Assembly (NCBI GenBank): GCA_934045905.1
Contig: OW203766.1
Coordinates: 24,298,309-24,362,308 of the forward strand
DNA length: 64,000 bases
DNA from: Leuctra nigra
Lineage: Eukaryota > Arthropoda > Insecta > Plecoptera > Leuctridae
Direction: 5' to 3'
The position numbers and the translations under genes were made by a program. The notes under the pieces were generated by a model that saw only the letters and a list, made by a program, of their open reading frames with translations, made no database searches and was not told the origin of the DNA. Positions 1 through 11,588 of the stretch are shown here, piece after piece; positions within the stretch are counted from its first letter, which is position 1; each line of letters opens with the position of its first letter.

Positions 1-1494
1 TAACCTCAATTCAGCCGTCGAGTGAAAAGCATTCGACTAGAATCTCTTCTATAAAACTTTATCATCAGTCAACGACATTTGCCCGCTCCGCTAAGATGAG
101 ATCAGAAGCAATGAAGACACGAGAACAATTCTCGATCTTTTCGGTTTACTGTTCTCTTTTCGGTTCGTTGAGCTCACAATATGCGGGACGACAGTTCCCC
201 CGACTTCATTAGGATGTGAGCCATGCAAAATGACAGCTACACATCTTTCAAATGTATTTGTGTGTTACGTCTTAATTTATTTACCAATAGATACTTTATA
301 AATTTAACACCGTTTTGCATTGATTTAAAAATACGTATCTAATTCTTCATAAAGCCTCCACCTAGAAGCTTGCTGACTTTGAGCAGATTGTGCTATATTA
401 GGATGAACTAACGTTATCTCTTTGAAATAAGGGAAATATTATTTTCAAATATAGTTTCTCACGGAAACTTTATAACGATGTGTGTTTTATATTTATGGAC
501 TTACCTACTTCATTTAGGTCTAGTTTTTCAATACCCTGCTAAATTTTAAACAGTTGATTAGGACTATTTGCAACAACCAATGACATTTCTTTTAGGAGAG
601 TATTGAAAACCATGGACCGTATTGTGAAGGTCAATGCTCAACTCAAATTGGCTAAACTAAATTTTATCAAAAAATGATATTAGTGACCTTGCAGGTTAAC
701 TGCACTTAGTCATGCGGAAGTGCACTTGCACATGCACTTGCTATCGGTTGTGGTAAAACACTGGCGACACAACGAAGAGAAGTGGATAAGAGCAAGCTGT
801 GTTCATCAAAACGAAAGGGAGGCCCGTTGAAAGATCAAGGTCCGGATAGCACAAAATCATCCTGCAGCTCGTTCTGGTTGTATTAGCCAAAAAAATAGTA
901 AGTTGCGATAAAATAAGATAACATTGCAATATTATGAATTGCAAGGCAAGGATCTATTTTTTCTGTTTCTGTGGTTGAAGTCACAGTTTTTCTTCGATCG
1001 AGCTGAAATTTTGCACATATGTACTTACTATTTCTGGGCGTTGCAGACCATATTTTTTTAATTCCGCTGATTGGTTCAAATTTAAAAAATAATACCTTTC
1101 GATTGGTTGGTCCGATCAATTTGAAATTTTGCAAAGTTATTTCAACCAACATTGTATACAATATTCAATCTTCCAAATCCTCCCATTGGTACTATTTTAT
1201 TACCATCTTTCATGAGATTTTTTAAATTAAACTAGAACCGTTTGATCGATCAACTTAAAACTTTGCATGATCATTGGGACCAACATTTTAGGTATTTTTT
1301 TGCCAATTTTCAGACTAATCTGTAGTTATCTTCAAATGTTGTTGTCATTTTAAGGACATTTTATTCTATAATCTTGAAATATTTTCAAATTTATGCCAAT
1401 GCTTCCGTTTCAAGGCATGTAGAGCAGAAACTTGCAAATGCATATCAAATCACATGCAGTACGAAGGCTCGCTTCCCAAAGCGTTATACCATAG
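1..1494. other. Intergenic, no gene seen
   Basis: AT-rich intergenic DNA. Open frames here are short, overlap on both strands and have no family resemblance. From about 1000 to 1340 there are three loosely similar stretches containing a phrase like GAAATTTTGCA preceded by GATCAA (near 1002, 1115 and 1248). This degenerate interspersed motif recurs elsewhere in the window (about 16245, 22920, 23480, 27165). No RNA gene or promoter could be supported. Confidence 0.6.
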
Positions 1495-1700
1495 ATTTTT
1501 TTGTCTTGGGTTTAACGTCGCACTGTTCTGCAGCGAGGCTAATGGCGACGAATGAATGATTATGATGATGATTGGGAGATGATGGTGAAGGCTGTCGACT
1601 GAGGGAAAACCACGAAAAAACGTCAGGAAGAACGGCGGCGGGAATCGAACCCGGGCCTCCGGAATACAAGTTCAGAGCGTTAACCACTCACCCAACCTGT
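1495..1700 (-). repeat. tRNA-derived SINE
   Basis: Read on the minus strand, this starts with a tRNA-like head: an A-box-like TGAGTGGTTAACG (1678-1690) and a perfect polymerase III B box GGTTCGATTCC (1641-1651). A body of about 130 bp unrelated to tRNA follows and ends in a short A-run (T-run at 1495-1502 on the plus strand). A tRNA head joined to an unrelated body and an A-rich tail is the classic SINE structure. The cloverleaf anticodon stem pairs poorly, so a functional tRNA gene is unlikely. Confidence 0.75.
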
Positions 1701-1789
1701 TAGAGTACACAGTGCGGTTTCCTATAATAGTTCATATATACACGTGTTTTCCAGCCCTATACCGGCAATGAAACTTGGGTACACTCTAG

Positions 1790-1988
1790 GTACACTCTAC
1801 AAATGATAAAAATGTGTTTGAAAGAAATGGTTTGTCTGAATAAAATTTGATGACATCATCATATGAAGTCTATGCTAACTCGTCATCTAACTCTTGTATA
1901 GAACTGAGATCTGATTTCGTTGATAATCATGGAACCTAATCTGCCATCCGTTTCGTTAAAATATTGTTTTATGATTTGTTGTGTGTAT
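1790..1988. repeat. MITE, GTACACnCnACAAAT family copy 1
   Basis: About 200 bp with imperfect terminal inverted repeats of roughly 40 bp. The left end begins GTACACTCTACAAATGATAA; the right end, reverse complemented, begins ATATACACACAACAAATCAT. A second full copy with the same ends and a shared internal stretch (GAAGTCTATGCTAA followed by TCGTC) lies at 41723-41924, and a left-end fragment at about 2286-2440. No transposase is encoded, so this is non-autonomous. Confidence 0.65.
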
Positions 1989-3243
1989 ATACCTACATAA
2001 GTTTTAAAGCTAGGAAGATCTATCATCCTAGATTAAAGAAACCTTTCATTGGAGTTACTTGGAGACTCACGAAATTTTGCAGGCTTACGTCCTTATCTTC
2101 AAAAAATCTTTGGGAAATGTTTGGGCAAGAAATCAATCAAAAGCTATTAATTATTGATTGATTGCCAATTTTTTGCCATAATACAAATTTTAATTTAAAG
2201 AGATTTATATTATTCCTAAACACTTCATTTGAAGAATTACATGGTCAAAATTACGAGTGATTCGATTAGGAACTGTCCGAGATAAATGTACACACAACAA
2301 AATCATAAAACGGTATTTGAACGAAACGGATTGACTTAATGTGGTCCAGGTTCCTTGACTAACTTGTTATTTTCAATGAAATCAGAGCTCAACAACTAGA
2401 CGACTTCATCGAATATGAATATGATGCCATCATATTTTCTTAAGCTAATCCATGCTTTTGGAAAAAAATTAATTGAAGTATGCACATAAAGTGTGCGATG
2501 GTTAAAACTGACACTTTTGGGAATCGTTTTCAACCTAACATGCCCGTCATAATATTCTGGGTAATCTGCAGTTTTTTCTGCCTCGACTCTTCGGCACTTC
2601 ATGTTTCTTCTCAAAAAGAGGTAAAGTAAAAAAAATATTAAAATATCGGAAACGCAACATTTGAAAGTTAAAGCAAAAGTAATAGGTACGCAAAATCTGC
2701 TTACACTTACCTCTATGCTACTATCTAGCATGCTCTCTGAAAACGCAACTTTATGAACTTCCTATAATTAATTTAAGGATTCATAAAAAAAATATGCTAA
2801 GGAAAAAGAGAACTGAGAAGGTGTATTTTTTAAAACAAATGTACAATTACTCTAATGTCAGATAATGTCAATGGTACCTACTTGGTACCTGATTAACGAA
2901 ATTGAACCGTGCAGGGTTCAATTTCGTTAATCAGATCTCAATAAAATACTGATATTTATTTCTATGTGCACCGAGAGTTTTTTTTGAACCCCCAAAATAA
3001 TCTCGTACGGAGGGAGGACCTAAAACAATTTAAACCATTCAAAATATGAAACATGCGAAAATAATTAGCATATAGCCAATCGCAGAGGGAAACTAGACGC
3101 AACATGGTTGGCACCTCTGACTGTTTGGTTTTCGTTCGTTGCAACTTGCTTGCGTGCGTGCGTGCTCGATGTCCTTGAGAGAAAATCAGCTGTTTGTGTG
3201 ATAGAGTTTTTGTCGGTCTTTTTAAATAGTTATTTTAGTAAAA
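1989..3243. other. Intergenic / upstream of EHD gene
   Basis: AT-rich sequence with no convincing coding region. It contains a one-ended fragment of the 1790-1988 MITE family at about 2286-2440 and a small hairpin near 2890-2935 (TTAACGAAATTGAACC against its complement). The last 150 bp are presumably the 5'UTR/promoter of the EHD gene that starts at 3244. No TATA or Inr element was clear enough to call. Confidence 0.5.
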
Positions 3244-6200
3244 ATGTTGTGGAAAACGCCAATATATCGAGTTACTAATTCTATTTCACAACGTATTTAC
3301 CGACCCTTTGCAAGGTAAGGTTGCCAGATTTAAATATAATATTATATTTTAGGTTAATGTAACCACTCAATCGATAACTCGTTACCTACCTAGTGTAGGT
3401 AGTACTATGAATATGCCCCTCGAAATAACATTCGCTTTTGATGAGGAACGTATTAGGAAACCCCCCTGAAATTTGTTGATGACTTGCTTGACGGGAAGGG
3501 ATGGGAAGTAAAAACTGCCAAAACATAATACCTACTACCTAGGTATTACTAGGTACCTACCTAGGTACTCGGTGTCGAATTCGACTTTTAATAAATTCAA
3601 TTTAATTTTAATAAACTGGTAGGTAGGTATAGTAGGTAATAGTTTTATAATTCAATTGTTGTTTTTAGTTGGTTCGGCAGAGAGGAGAAACCAGACTTTG
3701 AAAATGTTGTCGACGGTCTCAAATCGATTTACAAGAACAAATTACTGCCGCTTGAAGAAACGTATCTCTTCCATGAATTCCACTCTCCAAAGTTTAATGA
3801 TGCAGATTTTGAAGCAAAGCCAATGATATTACTCATGGGCCAGTATTCAACAGGAAAAACAACACTAATAAAATACCTACTGGAGAGTGACTTTCCGGGG
3901 ATACGCATTGGCCCTGAGCCTACAACTGACCGCTTCATTGCAGTCATGCATGGAGACAGGGAAGGCATTATTCCTGGAAATGCCCTTGTTGTCGATCCTG
4001 ACAAACAATTTAGACCATTATCGAAATTTGGTAATTCTTTCCTCAATCGATTTCAATGTTCGATGCTTCCTTCTCCTGTTTTAAAATCCTTATCAATAAT
4101 CGACACTCCTGGCATACTGTCAGGAGAGAAACAACAGATTGACAGGGGCTACGACTTCACTGGCGTACTGGAATGGTTCGCCGAGAGAGTGGATCGAATT
4201 ATTCTTCTGTTTGATGCACACAAATTGGATATTTCCGATGAATTCCGAAGATCTATATATGCTCTCCAAGGGCACGATGAAAAGATCCGTATTGTGCTGA
4301 ACAAGGCTGATGGAGTAAATCACCAACAGTTGATGAGAGTGTATGGAGCACTGATGTGGTCGTTGGGAAAAATACTGCAAACACCTGAAGTGGCTCGAGT
4401 TTACATTGGGTCTTTCTGGGACCAACCACTCGTACATGATACAAATAGAAGGTAACACAAATGCTGAACAGAAAAAATATCTTGCATAAGGGACTGTCAG
4501 TAACTTTTTGATTCCTTTGTCATGTGTCCTCAATGAAATGATATTTCAGAAACTGAATTTTACAATTTTACTACACATTTTACAATTTACACATTTACAC
4601 ATTTTACAAATAATTAAAATCATTAAATTTACATACAGCCTCAAACTCAAAAGAATAACAAGATTTATCGACACAAGTACGCAGAGTCTACTGGATTCGT
4701 CCCTAAGATTATTAGCTCAGTCTCGTGGTGTTATCTACGTGCGGACACAACCACTTTTGTCATGAGGCTGATAATATTGCGAGCCAATCAACTGCCATAC
4801 TGTTGATTTGGCATGCTTTGAGCTTAATTGTTCTCCAATCAATGGCTCAATGTACAAATAAGTCACATTTTAAATGTAATATTGTCAATTTTGAAAAAGA
4901 GAGTGTAAGATGCATGAATAGATAGGTACACCCTGTTTTTGAAAACTGTAACTTAAACGTGGACGCACTGTCAACATCTGCGAGAGTGGAGAGCAGCTCT
5001 CTCATTGGCTGACAGTTGTCACGTGACCGTCAAATAAGGTCACGTGACAGCTGTCAGCCAATGAGTGCTCCTCTCCACTCTCGCAGAAGTTGACAGTGTG
5101 TCCGGTGCATTATACGTAGAATAGTCATGTGAAAGTGATTGTGGCACATTTTTACATCTCCCTTCTTGTTATTCAGATTGTTTGAAGATGAAGAACAAGA
5201 CCTGTTTCGTGATATTCAGTCTCTTCCTCGCAATGCAGCTCTAAGAAAGTTGAATGACTTGAGCAAGCGCGCTAGATTAGCCAAGGTACAAACTACAAAC
5301 TTGTTTTACAACAAACTACCTCCAATGTAAGTGTAAGTGTAAAGTTAATCTTTTGTTTTACACTTCAGATGCATGCTTACATCATTAGTTCGCTCCAGAA
5401 CGAAATGCCAGCACTCATCGGTCGAGCTAGCAAGAGGATAGAGCTGATAGAAAATCTTGGCTCCATCTACAAGAATATTCAGAGCAAGTATCTCATCTCG
5501 GGCGGAGATCTGCCTGAACTCTCCCGGATGCAAGAGCTGCTGAGACATCACGACTTCAGCAAGTTCAGCTCTCTCAAGCCGAGGCTCTTGGACACAGTTG
5601 ACAGAATGCTAGCAGAAGATATCTCACATTTAATGACAATGATTCCCGACGAAGAAGTTGCAGCTGAATCCTCGAACCAAATCAAAGGTGAGATATTCTT
5701 CTATCATGAGCCAGAGCAACTTGGCTCAGTTATTTTTCAAGGTCATTACGCATTGCTTCGAGCTACCTGATCAGACAATTCGTGCAAGCAAGCGAGATTT
5801 GCGTTGCCAGTTTGAAAACCCAGGTTAATTCAACTACCTACAAACAATTTTATGTTACATACACATGACTTGGATATGCTCAGTGGCTATCAAAAAAAGT
5901 AAAAACACAAAAATAAAAATAGATTTCCTACTAACAACTTCTAGACAAATTATGAAAAATGTCGAGTCCTTATATGTTTTGTGATAGGAAGAAAGTGACA
6001 GGTAAAGTGATAGGACGAAGGATATGTGAACACACAGAACCCCAACTCGGAGAAGAACAGTATGGTTTCCGAGTTGGCAGACCAATTCATGCAAGTACGT
6101 TTGTTCAGGTCCCTCCCTCGACCAGTATCACTGGAAAAGTTGTTTGAATGGGGGAGGGAGGAATGGAGGGTTAACCTTATTGACTTGCGGGCCAATAATA

Positions 6201-9200
6201 CAAATTTGCTTTTGTTGGCGGGCCGCACTTTTTAAAAAAGTACAATAATGCTCACGTGTTCATGTAGGTTTATTCCAGGCGCGTAGAAACTACTCATATC
6301 ATGGGGGGGAGAAGGATTGCGACACCCGGAAGGGGGTTTGGGGGAGGGGCGAAGCCCCTCAGCCTTTTGCTCCGCAGGGCGTTTTTTTAGAATTTAACAA
6401 TTTCAAATTTATTCTGGGGCTTAACTGAAGCAAGCGATACCCTCCAATTGTTGCCCTGCAGGGCATTTTTTTTAGAATTTGAAGCAATTTAGGTGGTTCT
6501 GGGACGCTAAATTTAATTTTGTATGGAGAGTAGGGGGTCAGTCTTGTTTATTAGGAAACGAATCGAACAATGTTTAACGGTTTAACACACCAATACAATG
6601 CACTCTTTAACAATTTTTTTGTAAAAAAAATATTTAAAAAAAAAATGGAATTGGTAAAAGGCTTTATTTTTGTTGCAACAAGTATGAAATTACATTTAGC
6701 TTTCGTCGCATTTTCAGCCTGATGCGTGGATAATAACATGATAACTCTCAAATTTCTCTCAAATGATACGATTTAAATCATTATTTTTTTAAATGGGTGA
6801 TTCTCCCGAAACGTGCAAATCCTTGTCACAAGCCAAAAAAATGGCTCAATGTATTGTTTTTTCCCCCCATTTTTTGGCATATGATAGTTATTTACTTTGT
6901 TTATCTTTCTCATCATCAATATATTCAAAAAATGTATTTGGTCCATTCCTAAATAATCAAAATATACCTTAAAAATCATTACCAAGGCGTGTCACACCAC
7001 AGGTTTTTAGGAATTTACTATAATTTATTTACCAAATCTATGCCTTTTTTTAATTCTGAGATGTTGTGTATTGATGCAAATTCATAAGAGAATAAGAATA
7101 TAATATTGACATAATTTATAATTGAAACGAAGAGGGACATATAGGGCCGTTAAGGGCTGTCACATGGAGTTGGCATCATTACCAAGGCGTCAATTTAATA
7201 GGGATTTTTCAGGGGGTAGGTTGGCATTATTGTAAATTACCTTGGTGTAGCAATGTTTAGAAGGCGCCAATCTACTCAGTGAAAATCAACATGGCAGCTT
7301 TTTGACAATCATGTTGACTAAAACATACAAAAAGCAAGCAAATTTTCGGAAATATTTTAATTCAAATCATTACCAAGGCGCAAGAATTTTAGGGTTCTGC
7401 ATGTAATAAAAAAAAAATCGCCTGCAATGTAATAGCTTCAATGGACATCATAACAAATACCGAACCTCAAATTGCTGATATCTAAAATGTGCTTGTGATT
7501 TTAAAAAAAGGCATGAAATCGTCATTACCACAACTCATCATTACCACAACACACACAATGCACAATGTATACAAAAATATAAATTTGGGGAAACGATCTC
7601 GGCTGATATTTTTACCTTTTTGCACATGACTTCAAATACAATTTAAGTTTTTACATTTTTAAATTTGGACGAAAAATTTCTGAATTATTTTCATTTTCAT
7701 TTTTGCACGTTTCGGGAGAATGACCCACATACTATTATTTTCACAGTTCACACAATTTATGAATGAGTACTAATAAGTACCTATGTATTTGAAACATCAA
7801 CTGGGGGGCCACAAAAATTAGTCCCGCGGGCCGCAGGTTGAGTACCACTGCTCTTCATGGTATTTCTGGACCTGCACAAGGCGTGACGATCTATCTCGTC
7901 AGATGGTAAGACGAATGGAACAGACCGATAGCGAAGTGGGATGTAGACTTCGCGACAAGGTGTAGATTGTGTGAGCACCGAGAGTGTAGGGGGGGGGGGG
8001 GGGGGGGGGGGAGCAACATGGTGGAGATGCATCAGCCAGAAGAGATAGAGGAAGATGAAGAAAAGTGTGTGTAGGACCGGCCAGCTGACATCACCGAAGT
8101 GAAGGCCCAAAATTTAACGTAATTCTACCCCATTATGTTGGATGGGGGAGAGATGATCATTATTATTATTTATTTTTATATTTACTATGAAAGAAAAACA
8201 ATTCTTGAATAAATACCTACCCTGCTGAAAAATCATACACAATCTTGGAAAGATGATGCAAATGTCATGATTTCAGCGGGGCAATGAGACTTGTGGGGGG
8301 GGGGGGGCTTGGCCCTACCTAATGGCTCAGCCTCAACTAAAAAATTATAAAATGTGGTCTTCATAGTGTCAAAATTTTGTTTTAAAAGGGTTTAAACAAA
8401 AAAATCTCCCTGCGGGGCATACTGGAGTTGCTCAAATCACTGGAATCAAGTACTAGGTTGATCAAAAACACAATATTTTGGAAAACAATGCCTATAAAGT
8501 ACCTTCCAAAAACACGATTTTTTCATGAATTTCTAGGTTTTTCCCCTAAAAATTTCTTTTTAATATGTTTTGGGGCATGCACCCCTCACCTTATTGTAGT
8601 GAAAAGGTGTGTAAAATTTAAAAAAAAAGAATTTGTAAAGAAAATGCTCGTCAGAACATCTCAAAATTGATTTCAAAATGTCAAAAAACCAAAAAATTCC
8701 CTGCGGGGCAAACACCCCCTTTAACCCGTGGCATTTTTTTCTGTAGACTTTCCCCCCCCTGTCATTAATCCCTGCCGGCGTCCATGTTGGCCCCCCCTAA
8801 TGATTTCTCCTGCGCACCCCTATGCTTGTGGGAGGTGTAATGCAGACTTCTGTGTCCCTGTTTATATCATGTTTCTCTTACTTGTTCTCAGGTGGTGCAT
8901 TTGAAGGTGTTGGTGATACATCAAGTCCATTCGGTTACAAATTAGGTGAAGGAATCGACGCTGGCTCCGGAGAACCACAGTGGGTGGTCACGCAGAGGCG
9001 GTCCGAATTCGATGCCATCTTCAAGAAGCTCAACCCAGTTGACGGGAAGATTTTAAGAACTGCGGCCAAGGAAGAGATGGTCAAGTCAAAGTTACCGAAC
9101 ACAATTCTAGGTAAAATATGGAAACTGTCCGATGTGGACCAGGATGGTTTATTAGATGCCGATGAGTTTGCTTTAGCAATGTACCTTATTAAAGTTAAAT

Positions 9201-9301
9201 TAGAAGGGCATGATCTACCGATTAGTTTGCCACATCATCTAGTGCCGCCATCAAAGAGGTCATCTCCAAAACAAAATAAATCATTGGAAGAAGCATTTTG
9301 A
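3244..9301 (+). CDS. EHD1: EH domain-containing protein (EHD1/Past1-like ATPase)
   Basis: Membrane-remodelling dynamin-like ATPase of endocytic recycling. Five exons: 3244-3314, 3669-4451, 5177-5285, 5369-5687, 8892-9301 (stop TGA 9299-9301); all junctions are GT-AG and phases match, giving 563 aa against about 535 in vertebrate EHDs. Visible motifs: KPMILL then the P-loop GQYSTGKTT, switch region IDTPG, NKAD, the helical [14 protein letters not shown] stretch, and a C-terminal EH domain with a calcium-type EF loop ([12 protein letters not shown]) and the NPF-binding-pocket Trp (GKIWKLSD). Exon 1 encodes about 24 residues rich in Arg/Ser with no acidic residue ([10 protein letters not shown] at the start), unlike the usual short EHD N-terminus. 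Another first exon could exist. Intron 4 (3.2 kb) holds transposon debris. Confidence 0.95.
4961..5103. repeat. Near-perfect palindromic MITE in EHD intron 2
   Basis: Arms at 4961-5028 and 5039-5103 are near-perfect inverted complements with a 10-bp spacer. The arms include GACAGTTGTCACGTGACC and its partner GGTCACGTGACAGCTGTC. There is no coding content. It lies in the intron between EHD exons 2 and 3, so a transcript of this gene would contain a hairpin of about 65 bp. Confidence 0.8.
5990..6108 (+). pseudogene. Non-LTR reverse transcriptase fragment
   Basis: About 40 residues in one frame read KVIGRRI...[13 protein letters not shown]. This matches the start of the finger/palm of LINE reverse transcriptases, where a 'K+..RR+...EEQ-GFR-GR' block is typical; compare LLLEEQSGFRRGRS in the LINE at 61034-63445. 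The rest of the element is missing. This is a dead fragment inside EHD intron 4. Confidence 0.6.
6795..7726. mobile_element. Non-autonomous inverted-repeat element with internal phased repeats
   Basis: Terminal inverted repeats of 25 bp with one mismatch (6795-6819 and 7702-7726; core TTCTCCCGAAACGTGCAAA). Inside, the 14-mer TCATTACCAAGGCG occurs exactly at 6976-6989, 7176-7189 and 7367-7380, about 191-200 bp apart, with two degenerate copies (TCATTACCACAAC) at about 7522-7550. No transposase frame is present. No target duplication was found at the ends. It lies in EHD intron 4. Confidence 0.7.
7727..8891. other. EHD intron 4, right part: low-complexity and repeat debris
   Basis: Intron sequence. 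It includes a (G)n tract of about 20 at 7990-8010, a second G tract near 8296, and repeated phrases like CCCTGCGGGGCA (near 8407 and 8699; similar ones near 6453). A stretch near 7801-7855 (GCGGGCCGCAGGTTGAGTAC) resembles the end of some hAT-type transposons, but no matching left end could be proved. The last bases are the pyrimidine tract and AG acceptor of EHD exon 5. Confidence 0.5.
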
Positions 9302-9850
9302 AAATATCGTAAAGATAATACAACTGGAATTATATCTCATTGAAGATACAATATTTAAAAAAAATCAATCCAGTAAGTTTGTTACATAGTGGTTTTACTT
9401 TTAAGTTGTTAACTTATGTGATCTTTTCTTTGGTGCATTTAATTTATTGCTTTCCTATGATTTAGGAGGGAAGGCACATAGGTATTGAATATTAGTAGCT
9501 ACTTCCTTTTGTTTATAATGTACAGTATTAATTTATTAATTATTATTTTTAACAAAGTTTAATTATAAATTACACAATTGTTGCTGGCTCAATAGTACAA
9601 TCACAATTTTAATAAACATGAACCAATGTTGAAATCAAAAATTGTTAGAATACCTACACTGAAAATCGTTTGAATGATTACCTACTAACATAGAACTCTT
9701 CAGGTAAAACTTTGGAGGGAAGGTGAATGGTACTTACTTTAAATCTCTACTTCCAATCTAAAATAGGTATGTAGGCACTATGGAAGGTTCGTTTCAAGCC
9801 GAATATATTTTGTACTGACTAAAGGAGACCATACTGCATACATACATACT
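9302..9850 (+). other. EHD 3'UTR and flank
   Basis: AT-rich sequence after the EHD stop codon. A canonical AATAAA at 9611-9616 is the best candidate polyadenylation signal, which would give a 3'UTR of about 330 bases. Nothing else recognised. Confidence 0.6.
9611..9616 (+). terminator. Candidate poly(A) signal of EHD gene
   Basis: AATAAA hexamer 310 bp after the EHD stop codon in AT-rich context. Confidence 0.5.
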
Positions 9851-9854
9851 TTAA

Positions 9855-10228
9855 GAGGCCTGGGTAAGCGAAAGGGAATCCCACGGTTCGTCAGAGCGGT
9901 TTTTTGAAATTTTGTCTACCCACTAAATAATTTTAAAAAATCAGGTACTAGACTAAATAATGCCACACACTAGAGTAGGTACTTTATGACCTCTGGTACG
10001 ACCTCAAAGTGTTAAATACAATTATTTTACCATAAATATTGTATTCAACACTTTGAGGTCGCACCAGAGGTCATAAAGTACTCCAGCGTGTGGCATTATT
10101 TAGTCTATTCATGGTAGGCTGTAATGGGTCGTTACTATCTGATTTTTTAAAATTATTTAGTGGGAAGACAAAATTTAGGAAAATCACTTTGAAGAACAGT
10201 GCGTTTCCCGTTCGCTTCCCCAGTCCTC
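9855..10228. mobile_element. TTAA-flanked foldback MITE (GAGGCC family)
   Basis: A 374-bp element made of two nearly complementary halves. The outer ends begin GAGGCCTGGGTAAGCG and, on the other strand, GAGGACTGGGGAAGCG. Inner arms around 9950-10025 and 10037-10108 include TACTTTATGACCTCTGG and its complement. It is flanked on both sides by TTAA (9851-9854, 10229-10232). A related, larger copy with a nested insert lies at 32317-33115, and a left-end-like piece near 38366. No coding capacity. Confidence 0.8.
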
Positions 10229-10593
10229 TTAAATGGTTTTATCCAATCACCTTCCTTTGTGTGACTGAGCTTAATATTTTGTGAAATAGTTAAATGTTAA
10301 CAAATTTAATATTGTACACAATTAATTAAATATGTTTTGTTAGGTAGGCACCTATACCTATCTACAAACAGGGTATGTTCATTCTAAATGAATTGATGTT
10401 GTACTACCTATTGCAATAAACATAGTTGATTAAGGTAAAATAAATCACAGAAATCAACCGAGTACAATTTTTGAAGATTTGACAATGCAAAATGAATTTA
10501 GCCATGTAGGTCTAGTACACAGGTCTAGCAAATGTCAAAACCTCAAGTTCACAGATTGAAAATATTAAACAATACCAAATTTACCTAATGTAA

Positions 10594-10748
10594 AGGTAAG
10601 TTTACAGCTCGGCAACAAGCGCTCGACGCTTTGACGCTAGCCAATCAGATGGCTCAGCTCGGACACGCCGAAGCGCCGACCTTGAAACATAAACAATGTT
10701 TATCTTTTCAAAGTCGGCGCTTCGGCGTGTCGAGCTGTAAACGTACCT
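10594..10748. mobile_element. TAA-flanked MITE, Harbinger-like
   Basis: 155 bp with ends AGGTAAGTTTACAGCTCG and, reverse complemented, AGGTACGTTTACAGCTCG. TAA is duplicated on both sides (10591-10593, 10749-10751). The inner arms (GACACGCCGAAGCGCCGAC and complement) also pair. A 3-bp TAA target duplication is typical of PIF/Harbinger-derived MITEs. The related ends at 27416-27782 (CGTTTACAG) suggest a family. Confidence 0.75.
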
Positions 10749-11087
10749 TAATGCAACTGCAATTAATGTACACAAAAAGGCAGTTGTGCCATGTCCAAAC
10801 TATAGGCATGTATTACATGCGTTTTTAAATATAAATAAAATCAATTTAATTTAAAACACTTTTCCAAAATTAATTCATCATGTAGGGCAGGATAGGCATA
10901 TGTTTTGAAACTTATGTTAGCATTGTACAGGTCTATACAATTTGAAAATGTTGAAAGAAGAAGGTCTGGTTGTTAACTTTTTCAGATTTAACTCACTTAA
11001 GCAATGCAAACGTCAACGGTTTCAAAATGTGTATTCTTAATAATAGGCCTGCCGCCTCCAGCCTACAAACAAAATAGCATATACATT
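10749..11087. other. Intergenic between EHD and ZMAT5
   Basis: AT-rich. The part nearest 11087 should be the 3'UTR of the minus-strand ZMAT5 gene. No clear poly(A) signal on the minus strand was identified and no other gene is visible. Confidence 0.5.
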
Positions 11088-11588
11088 CTATCCCCATTCC
11101 TCAAATGATAGTGTATTGGTTGACGTTTGCTGAAAATTTATCGGTTGTAGAGATGGCGGGAGATTTGAGAATTGAAGCAAAGAATCAGGGAAGTTCCACA
11201 AATATGAATCGTCCATTCTCCCAAATTTTGTATCCCGAGACAAACTGGTGCTGGTAGTTGAGAGAGGAAACACAGGAACGGCATTTTGTAGTTGGTGTAG
11301 CCGTTGGTTTTTATCTTCTTCTAATTGGCGTCGAACTGTCTCCAGGTAGTGTGGCGATACATGTGAATATCTGCAGTTTCCACCGAAGGCGCATTCACCC
11401 GTTTGTAACATTCTATTGCAAGGTATCTTAGCACTCTCTTCAGCGAGAAGAGTTTTAGCATCACGGAAATTACTGTAGTGTTCTTTTTTCAGCCTCATGT
11501 GCATTGAGCCAGTTACGTGTTTCTTTCTAGAATCTATATCATCTTTAAACGATCGATCACAATAATCACAGTAATACCTCTTTCCCAT
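11088..11588 (-). CDS. ZMAT5: ZMAT5 / U11-U12 snRNP 20 kDa zinc-finger protein
   Basis: Component of the minor (U12-type) spliceosome U11/U12 di-snRNP in the nucleus. Single-exon frame of 166 aa, close to the roughly 170 aa of the family. The start was chosen at MGKRYYCDYC (ATG at 11588-11586) because that is the family N-terminus; 27 upstream in-frame residues look non-conserved. Residues 1-33 form a U1-C-like matrin zinc finger (CDYC ... HVTGSMH). Residues around 53-75 form a CCCH finger with spacing C-x8-C-x5-C-x3-H (PCNRMLQTGECAFGGNCRYSH). The Ser/Pro/Gln-rich tail is not conserved. It faces HEN1 head to head with under 360 bp between start codons, so the two probably share a promoter region. 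Confidence 0.93.
   Translation of the reverse strand: MGKRYYCDYCDRSFKDDIDSRKKHVTGSMHMRLKKEHYSNFRDAKTLLAEESAKIPCNRMLQTGECAFGGNCRYSHVSPHYLETVRRQLEEDKNQRLHQLQNAVPVFPLSTTSTSLSRDTKFGRMDDSYLWNFPDSLLQFSNLPPSLQPINFQQTSTNTLSFEEWG

Noticed and set aside
1640..1700. Functional tRNA gene
   Set aside because: A and B boxes are good, but the anticodon stem pairs poorly and the sequence continues into a SINE body and A-tail.
6180..7857. Possible complete hAT element with GCGGGCC-type ends in EHD intron 4
   Set aside because: The right edge looks hAT-like (GCGGGCCGCAGGTTGAGTAC) but the left edge matches poorly and no 8-bp duplication was found.
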